From positions 1-14,250 of the forward strand of contig JAUWJE010000014.1 of assembly GCA_030607835.1 (NCBI GenBank): 14,250 nucleotides of DNA, given 5' to 3'. Under the pieces are notes generated by a model. That model ran no database searches. It saw only the letters and a program-made list of their open reading frames with translations, and had not been told where the DNA came from. Made by a program: the position numbers and the translations under genes. The first letter of the stretch is position 1. Each line of letters starts with the position of its first letter. The stretch is from Candidatus Fermentibacterota bacterium (GTDB lineage Bacteria; Fermentibacterota; Fermentibacteria; Fermentibacterales; JCC-6). Of this stretch, positions 1 to 7,359 are shown piece after piece.

Positions 1-1
1 C

Positions 2-112
2 AGAGCTGATAGTCCATTTGTGTTTCACAATACTGAGACTGGAATTCTAAGCGTGGTATACTCAACCCCTTCCGGAAGAACGCAAGTTGTCGAACTTGTA
101 GAAAGCCACTGA
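2..112 (+). CDS. hpf: C-terminal end of long-form ribosome hibernation promoting factor (HPF/RaiA family), partial
   Basis: Frame 2 is open from the window edge to a TGA at 110-112 and gives the last 36 residues of a protein that begins upstream. The segment FVFHNTETGILSVVY matches the pattern of the C-terminal dimerisation domain of long HPF proteins: an aromatic F-x-F, then N-x-x-T/D-G, then a VVY strand. Long HPF dimerises 70S ribosomes into inactive 100S particles in stationary phase. The position directly before hprK also fits, since hpf/raiA genes commonly sit beside hprK and PTS genes. With only 36 residues this is a motif-plus-context call; the N-terminal ribosome-binding domain is outside the window. 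Confidence 0.6.
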   Translation, partial: RADSPFVFHNTETGILSVVYSTPSGRTQVVELVESH

Positions 113-126
113 CGGAGCATCTTCTA

Positions 127-1095
127 ATGGACAGTATACCAAAACCGGAGGATCTGACTGCAGCCAGGCTTTTTGAACTCCTTGGAGAAAAACTAAGTCT
201 GGTAACTGTTAACGGGATCACAGGTCATGACTCTCTGATCAAATCTCCCGATATATGCCGGCCAGGTATGGCTCTCACCGGCTTTCTAAACAAATTCCTT
301 CACGAACGTATACAGATATTCGGGGAAACGGAGATCACTTACCTTGATTTACTTTCGGAATCCGATCGAAAATCTGCAATTGAAAAAATATTTCAATTCC
401 CGATACGATGTTCTATTGTAACAAAGAACCTGAATCCACCTCCCACGCTTGTGGAAATGTCCAGAAAAAATAATTCTGCGTTATTCAGGTCCATGAGAGA
501 TACGACGCCTCTTATTCACGATTTAACTGATTTTCTTGATCTTGTTTTTGCTCCAAGAACTGATGTTTACGGAAGCCTTGTCGAGGTGTTTGGAGCCGGA
601 CTACTTTGCACAGGACGGAGCGCAATAGGGAAGAGCGAGACAGTTCTCGGACTTCTGGAGCGTGGACACAGATTGATAGCTGATGACAGAGTTTATGTCA
701 GACGAATCGGTAATGCGCTTTTCGGAACCGGTGATTCAAGGATGGCCCATAATATGGAAATAAGGGGGCTTGGATTTGTGGATGTTTCCGCATTCTACGG
801 TATTCGGGCAATTAAGGATAGACAACAGATTCATCTGGAGGTAAGACTGAGGGAATGGTCAAAGGATGATCAGGAATTTGACAGAACCGGTCTTGTTCAG
901 AAGATGAACAGGATTCTCGATCTACCTATACCCAGAACAACAATTCCGGTACTACCTGGAAGAAATCTCACACTTCTTCTTGAAGTGGCAGTGATGAATT
1001 ACCTTCTTCGACAAAAGGGGAGAAGTGTTCCAGAGGAAATCGAAAAAAACCTGATTGAGACAATTATCAGTAAAGAAATGAAACTTAAAGAATAA
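127..1095 (+). CDS. hprK: HPr kinase/phosphorylase
   Basis: This 322-residue protein has the usual length for HPrK. By family it phosphorylates Ser46 of HPr with ATP or PPi and also catalyses the reverse phosphorolysis, setting the regulatory state of the phosphotransferase system in the cytoplasm. The N-terminal domain spans about residues 10-130. The catalytic domain has a P-loop at 163-170 (GRSAIGKS, Lys169), the family pattern RGH-x-L-x-ADD at 179-187, the HPrK signature MEIRGLGFVDV at 210-220, and a late PGRN segment at 277-280. Two departures stand out. The P-loop has Ala166 where Gly is usual, and the family's conserved His-Gly before the P-loop is Tyr148-Gly149. GGAG at 114-117 lies 9 bases before the ATG. 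The gene follows hpf by 14 bases and precedes its substrate gene ptsH by 29 bases, which supports the call. Confidence 0.95.
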   Translation: MDSIPKPEDLTAARLFELLGEKLSLVTVNGITGHDSLIKSPDICRPGMALTGFLNKFLHERIQIFGETEITYLDLLSESDRKSAIEKIFQFPIRCSIVTKNLNPPPTLVEMSRKNNSALFRSMRDTTPLIHDLTDFLDLVFAPRTDVYGSLVEVFGAGLLCTGRSAIGKSETVLGLLERGHRLIADDRVYVRRIGNALFGTGDSRMAHNMEIRGLGFVDVSAFYGIRAIKDRQQIHLEVRLREWSKDDQEFDRTGLVQKMNRILDLPIPRTTIPVLPGRNLTLLLEVAVMNYLLRQKGRSVPEEIEKNLIETIISKEMKLKE

Positions 1096-1111
1096 GTATT
1101 GAATGATACAC

Positions 1112-1117
1112 AGGAGG
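1112..1117 (+). promoter_or_regulatory. Ribosome binding site that fixes the ptsH TTG start
   Basis: AGGAGG lies 7 bases before the TTG at 1125. The nearby ATG (1118) and GTG (1120) are out of frame, so this strong Shine-Dalgarno supports TTG as the start of HPr and places His and Ser at the canonical positions 15 and 46. Confidence 0.8.
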
Positions 1118-1124
1118 ATGTGGA

Positions 1125-1391
1125 TTGCAATCTGAAAAAGCCGAAGTAGTAAACACGCTTGGTATTCATGCCCGACCTGCTGCCCAGATTGTAAGGAAAG
1201 CATCGATCTTCGAGAGTCATGTTACTCTGAGTGTTGACAAAGATACTGTTAATGCAAAGAGCATAATGGGAGTTATGACACTTGCTGCATGCCGTGGAAG
1301 CATAATAGAAGTCAGAGCGGATGGATCGGATGAGATTGACGCCGTGGCAACTATCATAATACTTATTAACGAAGGGTTCGGAGAGGAATGA
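1125..1391 (+). CDS. ptsH: Phosphocarrier protein HPr
   Basis: This 88-residue protein matches HPr in length. It relays phosphate from Enzyme I, through His15, to downstream acceptors and is regulated by HPrK at Ser46. Both sites are present at canonical positions: GIHARPA with His15 and Arg17, and NAKSIMGV with Ser46. The start is TTG, set by an AGGAGG 7 bases upstream. Gene order hprK-ptsH-ptsI puts kinase, carrier and Enzyme I in one transcription unit. No EII permease or EIIA gene is visible nearby, so from this window alone the relay could serve transport encoded elsewhere or be mainly regulatory. Because Ser46 and its motif are intact, this is a true HPr and not a degenerate paralogue. 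Confidence 0.97.
   Translation: MQSEKAEVVNTLGIHARPAAQIVRKASIFESHVTLSVDKDTVNAKSIMGVMTLAACRGSIIEVRADGSDEIDAVATIIILINEGFGEE
1383..1387 (+). promoter_or_regulatory. Ribosome binding site consistent with a CTG start for ptsI
   Basis: GAGGA-like sequence (GAGAGGA at 1381-1387), inside the last codons of ptsH, lies 8 bases before CTG 1396, a normal Shine-Dalgarno spacing. It is too close (0-4 bases) to the out-of-frame ATG at 1388 to be ideal for that codon. No comparable motif precedes the GTG at 1465. Confidence 0.45.
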
Positions 1392-1395
1392 AAAA

Positions 1396-3174
1396 CTGAG
1401 TATTCGACTGAACGGTACGGCAGCATCACCCGGAATATCCATTGGTCCGGTATTTCTGCTGAATGTGGAAGAAATCAGAGTTAAGAAACATGTCCTGAAA
1501 GACCCGGCAGAGGTAGAATATGAATTGAAGCGTTTCCGGGAAGCTCTTATCCGCTCCCGCGCGGAACTTGAGAAGATTTCTGCTCAGGTCAGCGACATTA
1601 TTGAGGGAAAACAGCTCATGGAAGTGCATATTCTCCTTCTTGATGATCCTGCCATGCATAAAGAAGTAGAGAATAGAATTCGAGAGGAACTTGTCACCGC
1701 AGAGTATGCTGTAAGCAGAGTACTGTACGATATCCTAGAACGTTTTAATTCGATTGAAGATCCCTACCTGCGAAGCAGATCAGTAGATGTTCGCGATGTC
1801 GGCAGGCGTGTGATGGGAAACCTTCTTGGAACTGAGAAGGAAGTACTCGCAAATATAAATCAGCCTGTAGTACTCGTCTCTAATGATCTGGATCCTTCTC
1901 AGACTGCTGGTCTTTCAAGAGATCAGCTCCTCGGGATTGTAACCGATCTCGGTGGTTCAACCTCACACACTGCGATACTGGCAAGAAGCATGGGCATACC
2001 TTCCGTTGTAGCCCTGAAGGATGTAGCTGAGTACGCTCATCCTGGTCAGACGATAATTGTTGATGGTGTACATGGTGTTGTCATACTTGATCCTGATGAG
2101 GATGAACTCGAATACTATACAGAGCTGAAAGATCGTTACAACGTTGCGGAAGCGGAGATAGCGCTCAACGCTGAAAACGAAACAGTTACAGAAGATGGAC
2201 AAAGTATTGAACTTTCCGCAAATATCGAGTTCTCACAGGAGGCTGATCAGGTAAAACGTTTTGGGGGGAAGGGAATCGGACTCTTCAGGACAGAGTTCAT
2301 AAGACTCCTGTCACCTGAAATTGAAGACGATGAAGAAATCCATTACAGAGCTTACAGACATGTACTGAAAGCAGTCTTTCCGGAACCTGTGATAATCAGG
2401 ACATTTGATCTCGGTGGGGACAAATTTCTGGAATCCATCCCCACATTGGAGAGAAATCCTTTCCTTGGATGGAGAGCCATAAGAATCTGCCTTGACCGCC
2501 CTCTGAAATTTCGCAGCCAGTTAAGAGCAATCCTAAGAGCTGCAAGGTTCGGAAATGCATGGTTGATGCTGCCGATGATCACATCGCAGGATCAGGTTCT
2601 GCAGGTTAAAGTTATGCTTGAAGATATTAAAGCAGAACTGGAAGAATCCGGAACACCTCACGGATCAATTCCTCCACTCGGAATCATGGTGGAAACGCCT
2701 GCTGCTGCTCTGGCAATTGATTTTCTGATTCCTCATATCGATTTTGTTTCAATAGGGTCAAATGATCTGACACAGTATACACTTGCGGTTGATAGAGGCA
2801 GTCCTTACGTATCAAAACTTTTCGATTCCCTCCATCCCTCGGTTTTGTGGCAGATAGAGCATGTAGCAAGGAAATGCAGAGAAGCTGAAATATGGACCGG
2901 CATATGCGGGCAGATGGCAAGCAATCCCCTGGCTATACCTCTTCTTCTTGGATTCGGTCTTAAAGAACTCAGTGTATCCCTGACACTTATTCCAGATGTC
3001 AAAAAAATGATCAGTGTCATTAATCTTAAAGAAGCTGAAGTGCTGGCAAGAGAGTCGCTCATGATGGAATCCGGGGATGAAATAAGGAAATATGTACTTA
3101 AGTACGTCGAATCAAGATATCCTGAAATAATTCTGGATGAGATTCACCGGGACAATAATGATCGGGGGAACTGA
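1396..3174 (+). CDS. ptsI: Phosphoenolpyruvate-protein phosphotransferase (PTS Enzyme I), with unusual start
   Basis: Enzyme I takes phosphate from PEP and passes it to HPr in the cytoplasm. The swivelling His domain carries GGSTSHTAIL with the active histidine at residue 191 (CTG numbering). The PEP-binding barrel shows GLFRTEF, the metal-binding region around GSNDLTQY, and GICGQM with the catalytic-lid cysteine near the C-terminus. The family's conserved N-terminus, LNGTAASPGISIGPVFLL, is encoded only upstream of GTG 1465, yet no ATG, GTG or TTG lies in frame between the stop at 1357-1359 and 1465. I therefore place the start at CTG 1396, giving 592 residues, close to the family norm. Alternatively the run of five A at 1391-1395 has lost one A. 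Six would join an ATG at 1388, overlapping the ptsH stop, to this frame. The gene starts 4 bases after ptsH ends, and the next gene begins immediately after its TGA. Family certain; exact start uncertain. Confidence 0.93.
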   Translation: MSIRLNGTAASPGISIGPVFLLNVEEIRVKKHVLKDPAEVEYELKRFREALIRSRAELEKISAQVSDIIEGKQLMEVHILLLDDPAMHKEVENRIREELVTAEYAVSRVLYDILERFNSIEDPYLRSRSVDVRDVGRRVMGNLLGTEKEVLANINQPVVLVSNDLDPSQTAGLSRDQLLGIVTDLGGSTSHTAILARSMGIPSVVALKDVAEYAHPGQTIIVDGVHGVVILDPDEDELEYYTELKDRYNVAEAEIALNAENETVTEDGQSIELSANIEFSQEADQVKRFGGKGIGLFRTEFIRLLSPEIEDDEEIHYRAYRHVLKAVFPEPVIIRTFDLGGDKFLESIPTLERNPFLGWRAIRICLDRPLKFRSQLRAILRAARFGNAWLMLPMITSQDQVLQVKVMLEDIKAELEESGTPHGSIPPLGIMVETPAAALAIDFLIPHIDFVSIGSNDLTQYTLAVDRGSPYVSKLFDSLHPSVLWQIEHVARKCREAEIWTGICGQMASNPLAIPLLLGFGLKELSVSLTLIPDVKKMISVINLKEAEVLARESLMMESGDEIRKYVLKYVESRYPEIILDEIHRDNNDRGN

Positions 3175-4155
3175 ATGCATGCAATCATTCCGGTTGCGGG
3201 GAAGGGTACAAGGCTTCGACCGCTGACATGGTCTACACCAAAACCTCTTCTGCAGGTTGCCGGTAAGCCGATACTCGGCCATATAATAGACAAACTTGTT
3301 TCCGCTGGAATAGTACATGTGACCCTGATCGTTGGCTATCTCGGTGATTTGATCGTCAAATGGACAAGAAAGGAATATCCGGATATTCATGTTGATTTTG
3401 CGAAGCAGAACAATATGGATGGTCTGGCTTCTGCAGTTGATCTTGCTGCCCCTATGACTGGAGATGGAGTGACTCTGGTTGTGCTGGGAGACACTATTTT
3501 CAGTGATGACCTATCTAATGCACTGAATCCGCAGCGGAATATGATTGCAGTGAAACGAGTGGATGATCCAAGCCGGTTCGGAGTTGTTCTGCTTGAGGAT
3601 GACAGGATAGTCAGACTCATTGAAAAACCGGAAGAGTTCATCAGCAATCTTGCGATAGTAGGTATCTATGGTTTTTCATCCGGTACGGTTCTGATGAATG
3701 CTACTTCAAAACTTATTAAAAGCGGCAAAAGAACAAGAGGGGAATATCAGCTTACCGACGCCATGCAACTGATGCTGGATGAAGGACATGACTTCGGTGT
3801 TTTCGAGGTCAACGAATGGCTTGACTGTGGAAAACCGGAAACATTTCTTGAAACCAACAGGATTCTTCTTGATTCCGGTTATGGCGAAAACAGAGCTTTG
3901 ATTGTGGATTCGATTGTCATTCCTCCCGTCAGTCTGCCGGAAGGGGCTGTTATTTCTTCATCAATAGTAGGACCACACGTTTCACTTGGGCGCGATTCAA
4001 GAGTAGAGAACTCAATAATTTCCAATACAGTAATTGGTAAACGCTCAAAAATCGATTATGTGAATATCACAGATTCAATCATTGGTGATGATGCCGCTGT
4101 GTCGGGAAAAGCTGAAAAATTAAACATTGGTAACTCAAGCACAGTTGAATTATAG
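3175..4155 (+). CDS. Sugar-1-phosphate nucleotidylyltransferase with left-handed beta-helix tail
   Basis: The 326-residue protein belongs to the GlmU/RmlA/GMP-pyrophosphorylase superfamily, which joins a sugar 1-phosphate and an NTP to give an NDP-sugar plus pyrophosphate. The N-terminal Rossmann-like domain (about 1-235) has the nucleotide-binding motif GKGTRLRPLT at 9-18 followed by PKPL at 22-25, a metal-binding GD at 105-106, EKPEE at 150-154, GEYQLTDA at 189-196 and WLDCG at 215-219. Residues about 245-318 show I/V-rich hexapeptide spacing (SSSIVG, NSIISN, NTVIGK, DSIIGD), the sign of a left-handed beta-helix. This layout resembles long-form glucose-1-phosphate thymidylyltransferases, but base and sugar specificity cannot be read from it. 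The ATG follows the ptsI stop with no gap, with GGGGGAA just upstream. Position before two glycosyltransferases suggests it supplies their donor, an inference. No acetyltransferase active site is evident in the helix. Confidence 0.88.
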   Translation: MHAIIPVAGKGTRLRPLTWSTPKPLLQVAGKPILGHIIDKLVSAGIVHVTLIVGYLGDLIVKWTRKEYPDIHVDFAKQNNMDGLASAVDLAAPMTGDGVTLVVLGDTIFSDDLSNALNPQRNMIAVKRVDDPSRFGVVLLEDDRIVRLIEKPEEFISNLAIVGIYGFSSGTVLMNATSKLIKSGKRTRGEYQLTDAMQLMLDEGHDFGVFEVNEWLDCGKPETFLETNRILLDSGYGENRALIVDSIVIPPVSLPEGAVISSSIVGPHVSLGRDSRVENSIISNTVIGKRSKIDYVNITDSIIGDDAAVSGKAEKLNIGNSSTVEL

Positions 4156-5224
4156 CACTAATCTGAAGAACAGTATCCCGGTAGTATACGCTGAATCGCT
4201 TATGAACAGGGGCGGTACGGGTGTATACCTGCGGCGATTACTTGAAGGTTTTATTCAATGTAACGCGCATGTTCTGGCAGCCGCGGAAAAAAGATTGATG
4301 AAACCATCTGAAGCGCTTGATACCGCTCTTTCTGAGAGCGGAATACTGAAAGTGTTTCATGAATATTTCACACTACCTGCTCTTGTGGCATCTGTATCTC
4401 CTTCAATAGTACACCTTCCCGCTTTCGCCGGAAGATCACCCGGCGGAGTGCCATGTGCGGTGACTCTCCATGATCTTGCGTTCCTGGCAAATCCATCCTG
4501 GTTCCCACGATTGAGATCTCTGTATTACCGCCTTCACTTCAGCAGAGTCGCTAGAAGAGCTGATGTACTGATGGTTGACAGTGATTTCACTGGAAGAGAA
4601 GCCGTACGCTGGCTGGGTGTGGATTCTGAATCAATCAGGAAGGTTTACCTGTCAACTGAATCCATGCAGATCGATCCGGAGATATTTCAGCAGTTCACCG
4701 GAATTAGTGATAAATACATTCTCTTTATCGGAACTGTTGAACCCAGGAAAAACATTTCCAGCCTTCTTAGCTCCTGGAAGGTTGTTCTTCAGGAACATCC
4801 TGATCTAAAACTCGTAATTGCCGGAAGAGGGGGGTGGGGACCGGTTGTTCTGAAGAATCTGCTCAGGAACAGCAGGGGAGTTATCTGGACAGGTCAACTT
4901 TCGGACAGTATTCTGAAAAGCTGCATTTCAGGTGCTGAATTGCTTGTCTATCCATCTTTCTATGAAGGTTTTGGTCTTCCGCCTCTTGAAGCTGCATCGG
5001 CTGGAGTTCCCTCTGTACTCACTCCGGCGGATGCACTCGTGGAGATATACTCGGAAATTTCTAATATCGCATTGAACCATAAGCCTGATTCAATAGCCGG
5101 AGCCATACTTGAATCTCTTGATACCTCTTATGACGAAAAGAACCTCATTGAATTTGCTTCCGGATTCTCAGTGAAACGTATGGCAGAGGAAGTACTCGGA
5201 GTGTACAAGGAGTTTTCAAGATGA
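4127..5224 (+). CDS. Glycosyltransferase, GT4 family (GT-B fold)
   Basis: The retaining GT-B enzyme is up to 365 residues. It probably transfers a sugar from a nucleotide donor to a lipid-linked or cell-surface glycan on the cytoplasmic face; donor and acceptor are unknown. The N-domain has a glycine-rich acceptor-side loop, NRGGTGVYLRRLLEG, at 27-41. The C-domain has the donor-phosphate motif GTVEPRKN at 202-209 and the GT4 E-x7-E motif (Glu280 and Glu288 in YEGFGLPPLEA). The pattern is closest to mannosyl- and rhamnosyl-type GT4 enzymes. The start is unclear: TTG 4127 and TTG 4145 both overlap the preceding gene and neither has a clear ribosome binding site, while ATG 4202 would cut off the first beta strand. 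The C-terminal end overlaps the next gene by an ATGA at 5221-5224, implying coupled translation. Not an obvious paralogue of the next gene. Confidence 0.88.
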   Translation: MVTQAQLNYSTNLKNSIPVVYAESLMNRGGTGVYLRRLLEGFIQCNAHVLAAAEKRLMKPSEALDTALSESGILKVFHEYFTLPALVASVSPSIVHLPAFAGRSPGGVPCAVTLHDLAFLANPSWFPRLRSLYYRLHFSRVARRADVLMVDSDFTGREAVRWLGVDSESIRKVYLSTESMQIDPEIFQQFTGISDKYILFIGTVEPRKNISSLLSSWKVVLQEHPDLKLVIAGRGGWGPVVLKNLLRNSRGVIWTGQLSDSILKSCISGAELLVYPSFYEGFGLPPLEAASAGVPSVLTPADALVEIYSEISNIALNHKPDSIAGAILESLDTSYDEKNLIEFASGFSVKRMAEEVLGVYKEFSR

Positions 5225-6309
5225 AAATTCTTGAGGTGTACAAAGATGTTCATCCTCGTGTTCGCGGTGGAATTGAGCGATACATATATGATCTTTCCTC
5301 ATTCCTAGCGGACTCGGGACATGATGTGGAAGTACTTATTGCCGGAGATAACTGCAGCAGCACCGATATTGAGATCTCTGGCTTTACAGTTAGAACAACT
5401 CCCTGTATCGGAAGAGTGATGTCAAATCCCATATGTCCTGAATTAATCGATTCTTTGAGAGAAATCCCGGCTGATCTGGTTCATTTTCATGTTCCTCTGC
5501 CTTCCGCAGTTATATCCTGGCTGATGACCGGGCGCAAAACACCCTACATAGTAACATATCACAGTGATATTGTAAGGCAGGCTGCATTTCTTCCCTTTTA
5601 CGGTCCCTTTCTTCGCAGGTTTTTAAATCGCGCTGGGGCGGTAATCACTACTTCACCTGTGTACGCGGAAACATCTGTATTTCTATCAAGCCTGAATAAT
5701 ATCACAGTGATACCGATTGGAACCGATCTCAATCGTTTCAAGCCTTCTGATTCCATGGAAACAGGTGATTACGTCCTTTTTGTAGGAAGATTCAGAAAGT
5801 ACAAAGGTATTCATGTATTGCTGGAGGCGTGGAAGAATTTCCCGGATCGTCGACTCATAATGGTAGGTGGAGGACCGCTCCTCCAAGATATTCTGAACGC
5901 TGTCAGAACAGACAAACTTAATATTGAGATTATTAATGACCCTGATGATGACATACTTGTTCAGCTTTATCAGGGAGCAAAATGTCTTGTTCTTCCCTCA
6001 ACTCTGAGGAGCGAAGCCTTTGGTATTGTTCAGATAGAATCAATGGCTTGTAGTACTCCTGTTATAAGCACTTCAATTCCAACAGGCGTTCCATGGGTCA
6101 ACGCGGACGGATTATCAGGTATTGTAGTGCAGCCTGATAACCCGGATGCTCTTGCTGATGCGATAGAACGAAAGGATGATTCGATTCTGCATGATAGACT
6201 TTCTCGAGGTGCTCTGGAGAGGGTAAAACTTCTTTTCGACAGTCTGGATCTCCACCGGAGAATTGAGATCCTTATGCGGGAAGTGGCAAAAGGTTGCAAT
6301 AATGGATAA
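5221..6309 (+). CDS. Glycosyltransferase, GT4 family (GT-B fold), second copy in operon
   Basis: A second GT4 enzyme of 362 residues. The N-terminus MKILEVYKDVHPRVRGGIERYIYDL is a classic GT4 opening with a GG-x-E-R loop at residues 16-20. Further motifs are FHVPLP at 89-94, TYHSD at 112-116, the IPIGTD segment at 164-169, the donor-binding FVGRFRKYKG at 187-196, and the E-x7-E pair Glu265/Glu273 in SEAFGIVQIE. It probably adds a sugar to the product of the preceding enzyme, but the order of action and the sugars are inference. The start ATG overlaps the stop of the previous gene (ATGA), and the end overlaps the next gene's start by 8 bases. No signal peptide or membrane helix is evident, so it likely works at the inner face of the membrane. 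Confidence 0.92.
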   Translation: MKILEVYKDVHPRVRGGIERYIYDLSSFLADSGHDVEVLIAGDNCSSTDIEISGFTVRTTPCIGRVMSNPICPELIDSLREIPADLVHFHVPLPSAVISWLMTGRKTPYIVTYHSDIVRQAAFLPFYGPFLRRFLNRAGAVITTSPVYAETSVFLSSLNNITVIPIGTDLNRFKPSDSMETGDYVLFVGRFRKYKGIHVLLEAWKNFPDRRLIMVGGGPLLQDILNAVRTDKLNIEIINDPDDDILVQLYQGAKCLVLPSTLRSEAFGIVQIESMACSTPVISTSIPTGVPWVNADGLSGIVVQPDNPDALADAIERKDDSILHDRLSRGALERVKLLFDSLDLHRRIEILMREVAKGCNNG

Positions 6310-6829
6310 GCTCAATGGCCATTTCCGAGCAGAAATAATTCTTGTCCTTCTTGCAATTGGAATCGGAGTGCTGGAGAATATCGTGCCGAAACCCTTCCCA
6401 TTTCTTAAACTTGGTCTTGCCAATGTGGTTACTGTTTCAGCGATAATTAGATACGGCACAATGACAGGTCTGAGAATCAACGTTCTCAGGTCAACTGGAG
6501 CAGCTTTATTGCTGGGAATAATCGCAACTCCTACATATCTTCTTTCACTTGCAGGCGGGATAGTTTCATCCATTGTTATGGGAAACCTTAGAAATGTGTT
6601 CTCCGTTACCGGTATATCTGTTGCCGGCAGCCTTTGCAGTCTTTGCATTCAGTTATTTCTGGCAATGCTGCTTCTGCCCGGTCTTCCAGTCGGCACTCTT
6701 GCTATGCCGCTTATAGTCTGGGGTATTCTTTCCGGAGCTGTAACCGGTATTGTTGCAGTAATACTGCTGAGAAAGGGTTTTCCATGGATACGAGAAGCAG
6801 GGGTTGATTCACCCTGTTCTCAGGAATAG
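6302..6829 (+). CDS. Gx transporter family / heptaprenyl diphosphate synthase component I-like membrane protein
   Basis: This 175-residue hydrophobic protein has about five membrane segments: roughly 10-28, 38-50, 66-95, 102-128 and 133-155. The pattern FLKLGLANVVTV at 34-45, followed by an arginine-bearing RINVLRSTGAALLLG and the SLAGGIVSSIVMG stretch at 82-94, matches the family annotated as Gx transporter or Hpre_diP_synt_I (PF07456). Despite the older name, family members look like small-molecule membrane transporters of the ECF S-component type; the substrate is not established. The start ATG 6302 has AAAAGG 8 bases upstream and overlaps the previous gene by 8 bases. An upstream in-frame start at 6263 would add 13 residues from inside the glycosyltransferase gene and is less likely. 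Context with glycan genes hints at a link to polyprenyl carrier metabolism, not proven. Confidence 0.8.
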   Translation: MDKLNGHFRAEIILVLLAIGIGVLENIVPKPFPFLKLGLANVVTVSAIIRYGTMTGLRINVLRSTGAALLLGIIATPTYLLSLAGGIVSSIVMGNLRNVFSVTGISVAGSLCSLCIQLFLAMLLLPGLPVGTLAMPLIVWGILSGAVTGIVAVILLRKGFPWIREAGVDSPCSQE

Positions 6830-6852
6830 ATTAACATTATGCTGGAGGAGAA

Positions 6853-7125
6853 GTGCTTCATAATCGTTCGACTCGATTCTGGATAATAATCTCATTCCTC
6901 GGAATGATGACTGGTACAGCTTTTGGAGAAGGAATAGCAGCAATACTGCCTGAATCATCAATTGCTCTGACGTCTTTCTTCTCTGGATCGCTTGAGTTTT
7001 CTCTTGGTCCTTTTGGGTTTGATCTAATAATTTTCAGATTCGCTCTTGAGGAAATAGCTTTCAAGATGAACCTGATGAGTTTTGCAGGACTTATGTTTGT
7101 AGGTTATCTTTATCGGTGGTTCTAG
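6853..7125 (+). CDS. DUF4321-like small membrane protein
   Basis: This 90-residue protein has two hydrophobic segments, about 8-31 and 72-88, separated by a stretch rich in Ser, Phe and Gly (about 33-65). The layout resembles DUF4321: a G-rich first helix with FGEG, a middle FSLGPFGFDL, and a closing KMNLMSFAGLMFVGYLY containing the N-x-x-x-x-x-G arrangement. Function is unknown for the family. The start is GTG, with GGAGG at 6844-6848 only 4 bases away, a rather short spacing; the next in-frame ATG (6904) would remove the first helix. It lies 23 bases after the transporter gene and 27 before tatA, so it is probably in the same transcript. The family call rests on pattern recall and is moderate. 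Confidence 0.6.
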   Translation: MLHNRSTRFWIIISFLGMMTGTAFGEGIAAILPESSIALTSFFSGSLEFSLGPFGFDLIIFRFALEEIAFKMNLMSFAGLMFVGYLYRWF

Positions 7126-7152
7126 ACCAAGGAATTTTAGACAGGGGGTGAG

Positions 7153-7359
7153 ATGATGTTTCGACCTGGTACTGGCGAAATTATTCTGATAATAATTGCT
7201 CTTCTCTTACTTTTTGGTGCAAAGAGAATTCCTGATCTTGCACGGTCTATAGGTCAGGCGCTACATATGTTCAGAAAAGGAATGAAAGAGGAATTCTCAG
7301 ATATTGAAGATGAAAAGAAAGATTCTGAGAACGGAGATAATTTGAATGGCGACAGTTAG
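7153..7359 (+). CDS. tatA: Sec-independent protein translocase component TatA/TatE
   Basis: The 68-residue protein is the pore-lining component of the twin-arginine system, which exports folded proteins across the inner membrane. It shows a short N-terminal helix (residues 9-21), the hinge FGAKRIPDLARSIGQAL at 21-37 with the family's F-G and K-x-x-P spacing, an amphipathic helix, and an acidic/lysine-rich tail from about 45 that is normally cytoplasmic. Two ATGs, 7153 and 7156, follow GGGGG at 7144-7148. The second has better spacing (7 versus 4 bases), so the true protein may start MFRPG. tatC is not in the window. The end overlaps mglA by 14 bases. TatA versus TatB: the short length and single FG hinge favour TatA. 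Confidence 0.92.
   Translation: MMFRPGTGEIILIIIALLLLFGAKRIPDLARSIGQALHMFRKGMKEEFSDIEDEKKDSENGDNLNGDS

Noticed and set aside
110..3174. Alternative genetic code with TGA read as Trp
   Set aside because: TGA cleanly ends hpf (110-112), ptsH (1389-1391), ptsI (3172-3174) and later genes at family-normal lengths, so TGA is a stop here.
6115..6648. Antisense open frame of 177 codons across the glycosyltransferase/Gx transporter junction
   Set aside because: It covers two well-supported + strand genes, shows no family motif, and other antisense frames here behave the same way.
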